Shown here: positions 44,619 to 55,980 of the stretch, one piece after another
Layout of the letters: every line of letters begins with the position of its first letter
How positions within the stretch are numbered: position 1 is the stretch's first letter
Source of the DNA: Tubulanus polymorphus
Taxonomy: Eukaryota; Nemertea; Palaeonemertea; Tubulaniformes; Tubulanidae
Direction of reading: 5' to 3'
Length of the DNA stretch: 64,000 bases
Assembly: GCF_964204645.1 (NCBI RefSeq)
Contig: NC_134027.1
Location: forward strand, 14,932,485-14,996,484
The notes under the pieces: model-generated
The model's database searches: none
What the model was told of the DNA's origin: nothing
Seen by the model: the letters and a program-made list of their open reading frames with translations, nothing else
Translations under genes and position numbers: made by a program

Positions 44619-45786
44619 TAACTAGGGGTCCAGGGACACCATGCCCACTTGGGAAGTGGTTCCAAATGCTCAACAATCTAACAATTTCAATATTCAACGC
44701 CCCCTGGTGACATATACAGAATCCAATGACCTTGACACTCACCACAATCATAGAACATGTCAGCAGCTACGATTTTGTGATCGATTGTGATAACAAAATA
44801 TGCCTCGTTTAACTTTAATATGGAAATACTAGGTTATTCTACTATTCAACGCCCCCTGGTGACCATATTCAAAACCCAATGACCTTGGAACTCACCACAA
44901 TCATAGAACATGTCACGAACTATAACTTTGTAATTGATCATGGTAACAAAATATGCCTAGGTACCAATATAATAAGGAAATACTAAGTTATTCTACTATT
45001 CAACGCCCCCTGGTGACCATATAGAATAAGTAATGGCCTTAAAACTTGCCACAATCATAGATGATGTCATGAGCTATAACTTTGCAATTGATTGTGGTTA
45101 CAAAATATGCATTGATACGAATATAATATAGAAATACTAAGATATTGCATTATTCAACGCCCCCTGGTGGCCTTATACAAAAACCAATGACCTTGAAACT
45201 CACCACAATCATAGAACACGTTATGAGCTACAACTTTCTAAATGATTGTGGTAACAAAATACGCTTAGGTATCAATATAAAGTGGAAAAACTTTTTCCCA
45301 CTTACGAACGAGTACTGCTGACACCAAGATGGCCGCCAATTGCGTCATAATTGGCTGATGAAAAATACCTAACTCAGGTATAAAACCATATCAATGAGAA
45401 ATGATAAACCAGTAGGAAGATACAGGACTCAGAATTTGGGCCAAAATTAACATTTTTGGGCACTAAAAAGGTCATAGGACGGCCATCTTGAGTCCGATCG
45501 ACCCAATTTTTGTTATGCTGATGGGCCCTGGGGGAATTCACATATTCCGAAAGATCAAGGTAATTGATCAATTTGGCGAACACCAATGGCTGCCAGTCGG
45601 CCATCTTCAATCTGACAGGGCCAGTTTTTGGGCTGAAGATGTGTCTAGGGTAGATACATGTGTAACCCAAATATCAAGACATTACCTTGAAGCGTCTTCA
45701 ATACTTCCCAAAATAACTGGATTCCGTCTACGGACGGACGAAAAGTGAACGCAATAGCCCGCTGGGACTAAAGTCCCAAGTGGGCT
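44619..45786 (+). repeat. Repeat A, copy 4 (complete)
   Basis: ACTAGGGGTCCAGGGACACC to AAGTGGGCTAAAAA. Four to five ~154-bp units, then the CAAGATGGCCGCCAATTGCG part, and the terminal palindrome at 45755-45786. Compared with copy 1 it has a ~75-bp deletion around 45565 and shortened GGACGGACG repeats. Confidence 0.75.
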
Positions 45787-46485
45787 AAAAACCAATGACC
45801 TTGAAACTCACCACAATCATAGAACACGTTATGAGCTACAACTTTCTAAATGATTGTGGTAACAAAATACGCTTAGGTATCAATATAATGTGGAAAAACT
45901 TTTTCCCACTTACAAACGAGTACTGCTGACACCAAGATGGCCGCTAATTGCGTCATAATTGGCTGATGAAAAATACCTGTCTCAGGTATAAAACATCCCT
46001 TTCCAAAGAATAACCATCACAAATTGCAATGAGAAATGATAAACCAGTAGGAAGCTACAGGACTCAGAATTTGGGCCAAAATTAACATTTTTGGGCACTA
46101 AAAAGGTCATAGGACGGCCATCTTGAGTCCGATCGACCCAATTTTTGTAATGCTGATGGGCCCTGGGTAATTCACATATATCCGAAAGATCAAGGTAATT
46201 GATCAAAGCGTCTTCAAAATGTCCCTCAAAAAGTTCAAAAATGTGTAAAAAGTGCTGATTTTGGCGAACAACAATGGCTGCCAGTCGGCCATCTTGAATC
46301 TGACAGTTTTTGGGCTGAAGATGTTTCTAGGGTAGATACATGTGTAACCCAAATATCAAGACATTACCTTGAAGCGTCTTCAAAACTTCCCAAAATAACT
46401 GAATCCCGTCTATGGACGAATGGACGGATGACGGACGAAAAGTGAACACAATAGCCTGCTGGGACTAAAGTCCCAAGTGGGCTAA
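45787..46485 (+). repeat. Repeat A, copy 5 (partial, in tandem with copy 4)
   Basis: Begins within the last 154-bp unit (CCAATGACCTTGAAACTCAC) and runs to its own hairpin and AAAAA end. The near identity with copy 4 from GAACACGTTATGAGC onward shows a tandem duplication of the right part of A, possibly by unequal exchange or templated repair. Confidence 0.7.
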
Positions 46486-47697
46486 AAATGAAAGAGTACA
46501 TTGAATATGTGGCGCTTTTACATTACCAGCTTTGATATAGTCACTATGAGAATGAATGGCAGCTTATTGGAACACTGCCAGTTTCCTGGAAAACTTAAAT
46601 TAGGCCACATTGACAAGGCATGTTTTCACACGATGCACACTTGAATTCAAACATATATAATACGTAGCTCATACGTAGGCAGTGGGTCGGTCGGCCGTTT
46701 TTTTATCAAAAATAAAATTTATTTCAATGAATCCCAGAAAAAAAGTTTTCACTCGGTACCTTTGAAGTCGGGTCGGTCGGGTTACGGCAAACAGACCATT
46801 AATATGGGATGGCCTAAAATTCATATGATGTCACATATCAAAGGGTGGCTGAATATTGGGTCATGGAAGCCTCTTCCAATGTTGGCCGCGGAAGTTAAAA
46901 TACCGGTACAGAAGAAATCAGTTATTAGATCGTTTTAAATCCTGGAATTTACGACTACAATATTCAGACCTCGACCTATACTTTTAGTTTGCTGTTTAAT
47001 ATTTTCAGGCCACAAGAAATTACAATTTATTACAAATTTTATCAAACAGAAAACACAGCGCTCATCTTCTGCTACTATTATTCAGCCTATTTTCATGTCA
47101 AACGCGCACGCGTTACAGCATCACCTTGAGTAGTGTACTGTACGAGCTTGTGTGTGTGTCGTGTAGCACTCTGCGCGCACAGGTGGAAGCCTCGTGTAAG
47201 TGATTGTTCGCTTACACTTCAATGTCAATCAAAACAATCACCGGGTATTAAAATGAAACAATACCTATGGCGGATGTGTGAAATAATAACATCCTCACCA
47301 GCAATGTGCATTTAAAATTTGCACGTATACGGCACCTAGTCCAATGAAACGTTCGCCATTCTATGGCTTTCCCATAGTTATTTTAGTAGCGCCGGAATTC
47401 CCCGTATATCCCAAAAACAGCCAATCCCATTCGCTCGTAGAGACGACACCCCCCAATCGAGGTAATTGCAATTTTATACGCGAGAGCTAAGAATTTTCCC
47501 GCCAAAAACAGTTTTTCGTAGAATTTTTACTCAGTTGACCATGTCATCGACGGAGGTTCGCCATGTGTTCAATCGCATCGAGTATACGTCGTTTAAGCCG
47601 AGAACCAATGAAACAAATGCTCACATAAAAAAACGTACCGCGATTTTACATGAATTGGCTCAACGCCAACATCATATCGCTGACAAAGGTAAACCAA
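46486..47697 (+). repeat. Repeat B, copy 2, right piece with short ORF
   Basis: Continues B from AATGAAAGAGTACATTGA to GACAAAGGTAAACC. The ORF begins at the ATG at 47541 (MSSTEVRHVFNRIEYTSF). Past the B end the frame stays open by chance into ISQIDSYFIERNSTEHRF and stops at 47754. Amino-acid differences from the 18917 copy are few (for example N/R and ECQ/QRQ). Confidence 0.65.
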
Positions 47698-48206
47698 AAA
47701 TTAGTCAAATAGATTCTTATTTTATTGAAAGAAATTCTACTGAACACAGATTTTGAAATGAATTATGTGTCGATTGATCCAGACGAAATAATTACAGATA
47801 AATCAACTGACGATCAACAAGGTGGAGTTTTCATTTATCTTCGGATAATTTGTCTACCCCTGATGATACAAGCATTTTCGCGACATCTTTTGAAACCTCA
47901 ACGCTTTATCTGCGCGCATCAATTAGTCGGCCTCAGTCGATTTTCATGCCATCTGACCTCTTTCCACCTGTAATTAAGCAATCTAATGTACGAATTACTC
48001 AGTTATGTAATATAATAGAGGAGTGAAAGAAAGTATAATAAATATTCAAATCATGCGTTTGTCGTGAAACATCTATTACTACTGTCTCGCAGAGCATAGA
48101 CACTAACCGTTAAGCCATGTGGAATTGGTATTTTAAGGGCTATTCGGTTTGCTCCAAAACAAGTCTCTGATAAACTTTTAAAAGCTTCATATCAAGGGTA
48201 TATCGT
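47698..48206. other. Unassigned DNA, possibly coding traces
   Basis: One frame from about 47830 to 48026 is open (SSDNLSTPDDTSIFATSFET and onward to CNIIEE, stop) and looks non-random in composition, but I recognise no family and see no splice-site support. Confidence 0.25.
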
Positions 48207-48521
48207 AGGACTCTTGATGCCCGTGAATTATCATCCCATAATAACAATGAATCCAATTCTGCATGTACACTAGCACGACTGATTACTGATCCAAATATCA
48301 TAAATATGACATTAGAAAAAAACTATTACACAAAACGTCAAGTACTTACAGCATCTGAGACGCTTAATTTGAAACGTGCACTTGCACACTGTGGTTTAAA
48401 TATATTCCCACCAGCTGCAAGAATCAGCAAAGGAATTGAAGACCGTAGTGACCAGTTCATTCCACGATTAATAGCTGAAAAGAAAGTAATCGAAATAAAT
48501 AGTCGTATACATAGGTGTTAA
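48207..48521 (+). CDS. Possible exon or gene fragment of unknown function
   Basis: A frame open from about 48207 to the TAA at 48519 gives ~104 residues, including LDARELSSHNNNESNSACTL, NYYTKRQVLTASETLNLKRA and RISKGIEDRSDQFIPRLIAE. The composition (charged, no low complexity) suggests real coding ancestry. No initiator context, splice acceptor or partner exon can be pinned down. It lies between repeat B and a TIR element. It could be an exon of a host gene or a fragment of a transposon gene; no family recognised. Confidence 0.35.
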   Translation, partial: RTLDARELSSHNNNESNSACTLARLITDPNIINMTLEKNYYTKRQVLTASETLNLKRALAHCGLNIFPPAARISKGIEDRSDQFIPRLIAEKKVIEINSRIHRC

Positions 48522-48976
48522 CCAGTCCCTTACTAACTACTAAAGCTTTCCAATGGCTCTACACACTACATTAAGGGCCTAAATCTATTCTAGGCATATC
48601 CCCCAAAAAGCTAGGCATTAGGCAAGTAGGTAGCCAACAATGATCATTGCTTTGCCAAGTACCCATTTGCTATCATATGTACTCATATCATTGCACCATC
48701 CAGTGGGAAGGTAACCTTAACTGCAGTTAGACCAAGAAATCATGTCTAACATTCCCTGGTTAGTGGATACTCACCTTAAATTGCATAAACTCTGCTGTCA
48801 TTGTCATCGATCCGAGTCGTCAAGTGAACGCGGAAGTAAAATTCCATAGGAAAATCCCTACCATTCCTGTCCATATTACGTTGATTTGAGCCAGAAATCT
48901 TCAGGAAATGTAGCCAATGTAAATTGATTTACCAATAGAATTAATCAACTGACTCATTTTAGGGATCATAGTTTAT

Positions 48977-49692
48977 CAGGGATGAGAACGCCGACCTGTA
49001 AAATCCGCGGGTTATTTTTCTTGAGTGACAAACGCGAACCAGCTGACGGCGCAGTTGTCAGCACTAGCGAGCGCAAACGGCGCGAAGCTATTTCGGGGGG
49101 GTTTGGGGGCCCTCCCCCAAGAAAATTTTAGAAATTAAATACGTTTTCCGAGCACTTACAGCGATCTTGAACCCATGAACGACTATTATATTTTGGAAGG
49201 TAATGGCTAGTTCCAATGTGGTACATCCTCATTTGATGACATTCAGCATCTCATGCATTACGGGTCGAGCCCTGAATTATTGCAGTAAAAATGCGCCGAT
49301 GAATGCTCACTAAAAATCATCACCAAGTAGTGTATAATATCCGAAAGCGTTCGCCACACACACGCAGCAACAGTAAGTAGACCTATATACATTACTACTG
49401 TTGCTGTGCGTGCGTGTCTGCAACCGATCGATAAAATACATAGGCTACACACTCATCGTAGTACAAATGTACATACAAAATCACTGTGTTGCAATGAATA
49501 TGCATTGAAATAAAACAGGCACTGAACGCTTTTACGGTTCACCTGATTACCGATCGCGCCGGACCAATTGAGTGAGATCATCACCCCCCCCCCCCATACT
49601 TTTACATCATTTTTGGACTATTTGGAAAATTGATATTTTTCAATACTGAAATCCGCGGGAAACCGCGGATCCGCGGGGAATTCTCATCCCTG
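48977..49692. mobile_element. TIR element (CAGGGATGAGAA ends), non-autonomous
   Basis: Starts CAGGGATGAGAACGCC and ends, inverted, CAGGGATGAGAATTCC. Flanked by GTTTAT at 48971-48976 and 49693-49698. CAGGG termini suggest hAT, though only 6 bp of the flanks match. The interior has a G-run (49095-49103), a C-run (49584-49596), CCGCGGATCCGCGG near the right end, and a diverged partner at 3390-3770. No transposase frame. Confidence 0.6.
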
Positions 49693-50186
49693 GTTTATTA
49701 AAGTCCTAAAACTCGCCATAAATTTGCGATAAATTTAAGCTGAAAATGATTTCAACCATCCGCCATCATGGCTGCATATTGTCCGCAGTAAATGACGGAT
49801 CCTAAACTGGTTACCGGTCTCTATCTTCAATTAGAGACCAGTTGTGCCCATCCTCCATTTTACATTTTCGATGCATGTCAAATAAGGTCAAACATGTAAA
49901 GTAGCAAATTACTTCCTGGTTAAGATGGCGTCTCTTCGAATCTGCTTAGCTTAGAGCGATATCAAAATTGCCCTTTACAATGGACGGAAAGACATTAATT
50001 GCTGTAAGTATCATATAAATCCGCTGATAATTTACCTGGTACTCGGAATACAAACTAACAAGGATCGAAATCTAATCAAAGGTGAGCTCTGTCACTGAAT
50101 ACAGAACATTCTGAAGGAACAGGGGACATCATTTCTATATCTACCGTTCGTGAGATGTATTTAGTGAATTGATGTTTTAATACAGG
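49693..50186. other. Unassigned DNA
   Basis: No gene supported. Contains AAGATGGCGTCTCTTCGAAT near 49922 and, at 49981, a short ATGGACGGAAAGACATTAAT frame immediately followed by GTAAGT: a possible first exon with a donor site, too short to assign. Confidence 0.3.
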
Positions 50187-50435
50187 GTCGTAAAATGACT
50201 ATATTTACTATCTGAATAAAGTTTACAATTGTTAAACTCCTTAGTGCTATGTGAGATCAGATATTTGGATCCACCTCAGCCTCAGCCTGATTTCCTGATA
50301 CAGACAGCAAGTTGGGACAGTCAAATTAAGAGACTTGGTCAAGACAAGTTACTCAGATCACTGGAAATTCGCAATATCCTCTCTCCTCATGGACCACACA
50401 ATGTCAATGTTGACTTTGCTAGAAATCGATTATAA
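50187..50435 (+). CDS. Possible terminal exon of a host gene
   Basis: From about 50250 to a TAA at 50433 the frame reads YLDPPQPQPDFLIQTASWDS and RLGQDKLLRSLEIRNILSPH, ending in VNVDFARNRL. An AG (GTGAGATCAG) precedes ATATTTGGATCCACC and could be a splice acceptor; the ATG of a possible first exon at 49981 is followed by GTAAGT. I do not recognise the protein. If real, it is the only host gene candidate in the window, immediately upstream of repeat H and the Polinton. Confidence 0.35.
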
Positions 50436-50447
50436 ATTCATCACAAC

Positions 50448-50745
50448 CAATTCTTTTTCACTGAATTCAATATTTATTGTTCACTTCTGGTACAAAATCT
50501 TGTTCAGCCCCTGACAAGAGAATAAGCAATGACACTACGTATTTCATGACATAGAACAGTAGTTTTTTTTTTTCATCGACAAATTGGGACGATCCTGATA
50601 TCCCTGATTTGATAAATAGTGTCTTTAGATTCATAAAGACTATGTCTCGACCAGACAGATAATCCAATAACAATTCAAATTGAAAGCTCGCTAGTTATTC
50701 ACAGAATCCAGCTCTTAAAACCTCATCAGTTTATCAGATCATGAG
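50448..50745 (+). repeat. Repeat H, copy 2, abutting the Polinton
   Basis: Shares ATTTATTGTTCACTTCTGGT, ACAAAATCTTGTTCA, TATTTCATGAC and AAACCTCATCAGTTTATCAG with 31315-31500. The similarity fades near 50745, so the left end of the Polinton should lie between about 50745 and 50870. Confidence 0.5.
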
Positions 50746-50867
50746 CAGTGGAGAAATAAAGTACTCAACATCTTGGCGCAGCGGCGCTTGCTGATGTAAC
50801 TGACGACAACGACAGTAATTGGGAAAGTGGGCTTTCATACCAGAGGACGAGAGGACGAGACACCACT

Positions 50868-50901
50868 CATCACCACAAGTAATTTTTTTTCCTAATAAAT
50901 G
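50868..50901 (+). promoter_or_regulatory. Late-promoter-like motif and start of the polymerase gene
   Basis: GTAATTTTTTTT, then CCT and AATAAATG with the ATG at 50899. Preceded by CTCATCACCACA. The same block (CTCATCACCACTAGTAATTT, T-run, C-run, AATAAATGG) stands in front of the minus-strand gene at 57304, which supports a conserved promoter module and fixes this ATG as the gene start. Confidence 0.65.
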
Positions 50902-53900
50902 GGGGAGAATGAACACCAGCCAGAAAACAATGTTAATAAAAATCAATATTATTGCCAATATTGTAAAAAAATACGTCGATACATCTTATAAAACACGACA
51001 TGAAAAAACTGCAAATCATTTAAAAAATGTAATAGATTTTGAAACACCAGAAAATTCCAATGAAAGAAAAGAAAGATTAGAAAATATGAATGTGGATGAA
51101 ATAAAATGTGAAGTTTGTAATGAATTTATAGTAAAAAGGAATTATAATAGACATCTCGAATCACAAAAACACCATCAAAATTTGAGTAATAATGTTTTAG
51201 GAAAAGATTATTTCGATGATAAACCTCAAAAAGTAAAAAAACCAACTTCAAAAACTAAATCCATTTAAAATAAACCTTACATGGAAAATGTTAGAAATTA
51301 TATTGATTCACTAGAAATAAAAGATACAATTGAAATTTTAGAAACATAACATAGTAAAATTGGTCCTGCAGCTATTATATTTAGATTTTTTAAAGGTACA
51401 ACAATAGAAGATTATAGTAAATTTAATGAAATAATAGAAAAAATACTAGATTTGATAACAGATGTTGAATATCCAAAAATTAGTATCTCTGGGAAAGTAC
51501 GTTTTATAAAGTCAGAAGAAAAAATGGATTATAATATTCAAACACACTCTGAAGAAATAATTTCAAAAACACAAATAAAAGAGAAGTTAGAAAAAATATT
51601 TAATGAATTTAAACGTCATATTGAAGAAAGATATTTTGAGGGTTCTGGCTTAACATTGAATGAAATTATATATTTAGATTTAAATGTTTACAATACAAAA
51701 AGGAATAAAACATCAAAAAGTAATAAAATGTTTAAAAATGATTCAAACTTTACAACAGAAAAGGATATTAAAGCATCATCTTATATTAAATTACCATTTA
51801 CAACAAAAGCAGTAATAAATGTTCAAAATGAAGATAATAAATGTTTTCTATGGTCAATTATTAGTTGTTTACACCCAACAGAAGATATGACGCATAGTTT
51901 TAGAATAACAAATTACCGGAAATATGAAACATTATATAAAATTGATCAATATCCAGTAACTATAAAAATGATTCCTAAAATAGAAAAAGTTAATAATTTA
52001 AAAATAAATGTATTCGAATTAATGCAATTACCAAAGACAAAAGGTGAAAATATTAAAGATTATACATTGGAAGCTTTATATTCAACAGAATATTATGATG
52101 ATGAAAATGCTATAGATTTGTTATATTACAAAAAAAGATGAAAATGAACATTATATGTGGTTAAAACAAATTGATTTATTCTTTAGAACAGAAAGTGATC
52201 ATCATCATAAAATTTATCTATGTAGAAAATGTTTATCTAAATTTATGACTGAGAATACATTATTAAAACATAAAGAATTATGTGATAATAAAGAATTTTG
52301 TAAATTAATAATGCCAACAGAAAAAGATTATAAATTGAAATTTACTAATCATAAATTTAAGAATATTGTTCCATTTGTAATTTATGGGGATTTTGAATCG
52401 TTGAATAAAGAATTAACTGATCAAGATAGAAAAGAAATATATAACAAAAAGCAATTTCTAAAATCAATGGACAAAGGAAATGAATTAAATGAAGACATAA
52501 TTCAAGACCCACCAATCATAAATACAATTAAAAAAGTTCATCAAAGAGCTGCTGCTTATGGAATTTATATAAAATCAAATTATCCTGAATTATATGAAAG
52601 TCAATATATTTCTTTTAGAGGTGAAGATGTAGTTAATGATTTTTGTAACAAAATGATTGAATTAGAAAGTGATTTTGCAAAATTATTAAACAAAAATAAA
52701 AGAATAGTTATGACAAAAGAAGATGAAATTGATTTTAATTATGCAACTCATTGTTGTTATTGTGAAAAACGTTTTTATTCATTTGATAAAAAAGTTAGAG
52801 ATCATGATCATTTAAATTCAAAATATCGTGAAGCTGCTCATGAAGATTGTAATTTACAAGCTAAAAAAGTTAATTTCGTACCAATATTATTTCATAATTT
52901 ATCAGGTTATGATACCCATCTATTTATAAAACAATTATCAAGGGAATTGGGCACAATTAATCAAGAAATAGAAGAATATAATGCTATGAATGGTGTAAAT
53001 GTAAGAAAATATGATTTTAAACTATTAGCTAAAACATCTGAAAATTATATTTCATTTCAATTTGGTTGCATTAGATTTTTAGATTCTTATAGATTTCTAG
53101 CAAGTTCATTAGATAATTTATCAAAAAGTTTAGTTGATAATGATTTTGTTATAACTCGATACTATTATCCAAATGAACAAGATTTCAAATTATTGAGATA
53201 TAAAGGCGCAATTCCTTATTCATTTTATAAAACACACAATGATTTTAATGTAACAGAATTATTAAAAGATCAATTTTATGATCAATTAAAAGAGGAGTAT
53301 GTGAAAGACGATGTGTTTAATAGAACATTAAATATTTGGAACCATTTTAAGATGAAAAATCATGGTGAATTAGTTGATTTATATTTAAAAATCAGATGTT
53401 ATGATATTGGCTGACATATTTGAAAAATTTAGAGAAGTTAATTTGAATCATTTTAATGTTGATCCTTGTTATTGCTACTCTAGTCCTGGTTTAACCTGGC
53501 AATGTGGTTTAAAATACACAAATGTAGAATTAGATTTATTAAAAGAACCAGACATGGTTTTATTATTTGAAAAATCAATTAGAGGTGGAATTAGTGGTGT
53601 TATGGGAGATAGATATTTTAAAGCAAATGATGAATATAAATTATTATATATTGACGCCAATAATTTATATGGCTGGGCAATGATGCAACCCCAACCATAC
53701 AAAAATTTAATATTAACAGAAGTTGAAAATGATGATAAAACTGATTGGGAAAGCGCAATTGCGAGTTTAAAAGATGAAGCACCAATTGGTTATTTCTTTG
53801 TAGTTGATTTAGAATATCCTGAAAATATAAAGTTTAAAACAAGAAACTTACCTTATTGCCCAGAACATTTAACTGTAGATGACAGTTATTTAAGTGAATA

Positions 53901-55980
53901 TCAGAAGAAAATAAAACCGAAAGATCATGTTTTTACAGAAAAATTAATACTTACTCAAAATAATAAATATAATTATATTGTTCATTATAGAATGTTAAAA
54001 TTTTATCTAAAACAAGGAATGAAATTAAAGAAAGTACATAGATATATTGAATTTAATCAATCGAAGTGGTTAGAAAAATATATAGATTTTAATACTCAAC
54101 AGAGAACCATATCAAAAACAGATTTTGAAAAAGATTTCTTCAAATTAATGAACAATAGTTTTTATGGTAAAACATGTGAAAAAACTAGAAATAGAAATGA
54201 TATTGAATTAGTAAATAATTCTGAAAGATTAAGACATTTACAATCAAGTCCTAGACATTTAGGAAATAAAAGATTTGAAGATTATTTAACAGCAGTTAAA
54301 TTAAAAAGAACGTCAATGAAATTTAATAAACCTATATTCATTGGTTCAACTGTTTTAGAAGTATCAAAATTATTAATGTATGATTTTTATTATAATGTTT
54401 TACAACCACTTTTTGGGGAAAAGCATATTGAAATATTATATTTTGATTCTGTAACAGCTGACACCCCAATATTATTAAAATGTAATGATAAAATATTGAT
54501 AAGAAGAATTTCAGAAATAATTCCAAAACAAAATCAATGTTATATTTCATATGGTGAAAAAGAATTAATACAAATAAATGGATTAATGGATGTTTGGACA
54601 AGAAATGGATGGAAAAAATTAAAGAATATTATTAGGCATAAAACAAATAAGAAAATCTATAGAGTTAGAACTAAATTAGGGTTTGTAGATATTACAGAAG
54701 ACCATAGTTTAATTAAACGAAATGGTGATGAAATAAAACCAACTGATATAAAAATTGGAGATGAGTTATTACATAAAAGATTTTTCCAATGAATGAATCA
54801 TATGTCATTTGATGAAATAATTGATAATATTTATAACATAGAACCCGAAACATTAGAAGAAAAAGAATATTTTATCAAAGGATTTTTCATGGGTGATGGT
54901 TCAGCAGGCGTGTATAATTATGTTTGGGGTAATAAATATTGTTGGTATTTATGCAATCAAGACTTAAAATTATTAGAAAGAATTAAGAAATTCTGTGAAG
55001 AAGTTTATTCACATAAAACATTCCAAATCATAGATGTTATGAAATCATCGCAATGTTATAGAATACATGTGAATAATCCTAAAGATTTTGCTATAAAATA
55101 TAATGATGAATTCTATATTCATGCAATAGTGAAAAGTAATACTTCAACAAAAGAAAAGATAGTACCAGATTATGTATTAAATGCAAAAAAATAATTTAAG
55201 AAAGTGGTTCTTCATTGGATTCTATGCCACAGATGGCACTAAAAAATTTACAAAGGATAAAAAGACAAAAGATAAAAAACATTTGCACAGAAAGGAAAAG
55301 TTGCTATATCAGGATTAAATATATTATGCAGTTCATTAGGATTTAATATGAATATAGAATTAATTAAATCTAAACCAAATTGTTTTAATTTAAGGCATGT
55401 AGAAAAAGAATTAACAGAAGAAGTTAAAGATTTATTTGAAATATACAACCCAACAGATTATGCTTATGATTTATCAACAGATGATGGAACATTCAATTCT
55501 GGGTTCCCATTAATCCAAAAAAATACCGACAGTTACATACTAAAAATCAAGACAAATGACATAACAAAAGACTTAAAAACATTAAACCATCATTTTGATT
55601 TTAGCAATTATCCCAAAGATCATGAACTATTTAGCAATGATAATAAAAAGATTCCTGGTAAGTTTAAAGATGAATTAGGGGGTGATGAAATGATTGAATT
55701 TGTTGGGATAAGAAGTAAAATGTATAGTTACAGAACAAAAGATCATGAAGCTAAAAAGTTTAAAGGAATAACAAAACATGTGGTTGATAAACATATAGAA
55801 TTTCAAGATTATATAAAGTGTTTATATAAATCAATTGTAATGAAACACAAAATGAATTGTTTAAGATCAGAAGATCACGAGATGTACATTAATGAAGTTG
55901 AAAAAACTAGTTTGAATCCATTTGATGATAAAAGGCATATTTTAGATGATGGTATAAAAACATTACCTTATGGCCATTAA
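50899..55980 (+). pseudogene. POLB: Protein-primed family B DNA polymerase with N-terminal zinc fingers and an intein (broken gene)
   Basis: The element's replicative polymerase. In order: two C2H2-type fingers (YYCQYCK near 50950; IKCEVCNEFIVKRNYNRH near 51101); an N-terminal domain with CFLWSIISCL near 51843; a CxxC finger (LCRKCLSKF near 52218); ExoI YGDFESLN (52383); an HNH/EndoVII-like zinc insert (CYCEKRF, RDHDHLNSKYREAAHEDCNL); ExoII HNLSGYDTHLF (near 52893); ExoIII near 53380; motif A DANNLYGWAM (53653); motif B KLMNNSFYGKT (54142). Motif C is split by the intein between YFD and TDS. The C-terminal FDDKRHILDDGI...YGH ends at 55980. Breaks: frameshifts in A-runs at 50965-50971, 52130-52136 and 53387-53391, TAA at 51266 and 51347, plus three breaks in the intein. 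It cannot be translated as it stands. Confidence 0.9.
54448..55524 (+). pseudogene. Intein with LAGLIDADG homing endonuclease inside polymerase motif C
   Basis: A protein-splicing element interrupting PolB after YFD and before TDS, the catalytic motif C. N-terminal splicing block: SVTADTPILLKCNDK, with Ser as residue 1. Block B: VDITEDHSLIKR, with the conserved T..H. The endonuclease carries two dodecapeptide motifs, YFIKGFFMGDGSAG (54871) and FFIGFYATDGTKK (55208). C-terminal blocks: YAYDLSTDDGTFNSG and FPLIQKN, ending in the essential Asn (55522-55524), followed by Thr as the +1 extein nucleophile. The penultimate residue is Lys where His is usual. The insertion site matches that of archaeal family B polymerase inteins in the YxDTD motif. 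Broken by a TGA at 54790-54792 and by shifts in A-runs at 55185-55191 and 55274-55279. Confidence 0.88.

Noticed and set aside
43541-47697. Several 60-98-codon frames over repeats A and B (for example 45374-45670 and 45982-46206)
   Set aside because: They recur only because the repeats recur, are disrupted by stops in sister copies, and show no protein family.
49584-49596. C-run as a functional G-quadruplex
   Set aside because: A single uninterrupted homopolymer next to a TIR end; more likely microsatellite slippage, and its length may be an assembly artefact.
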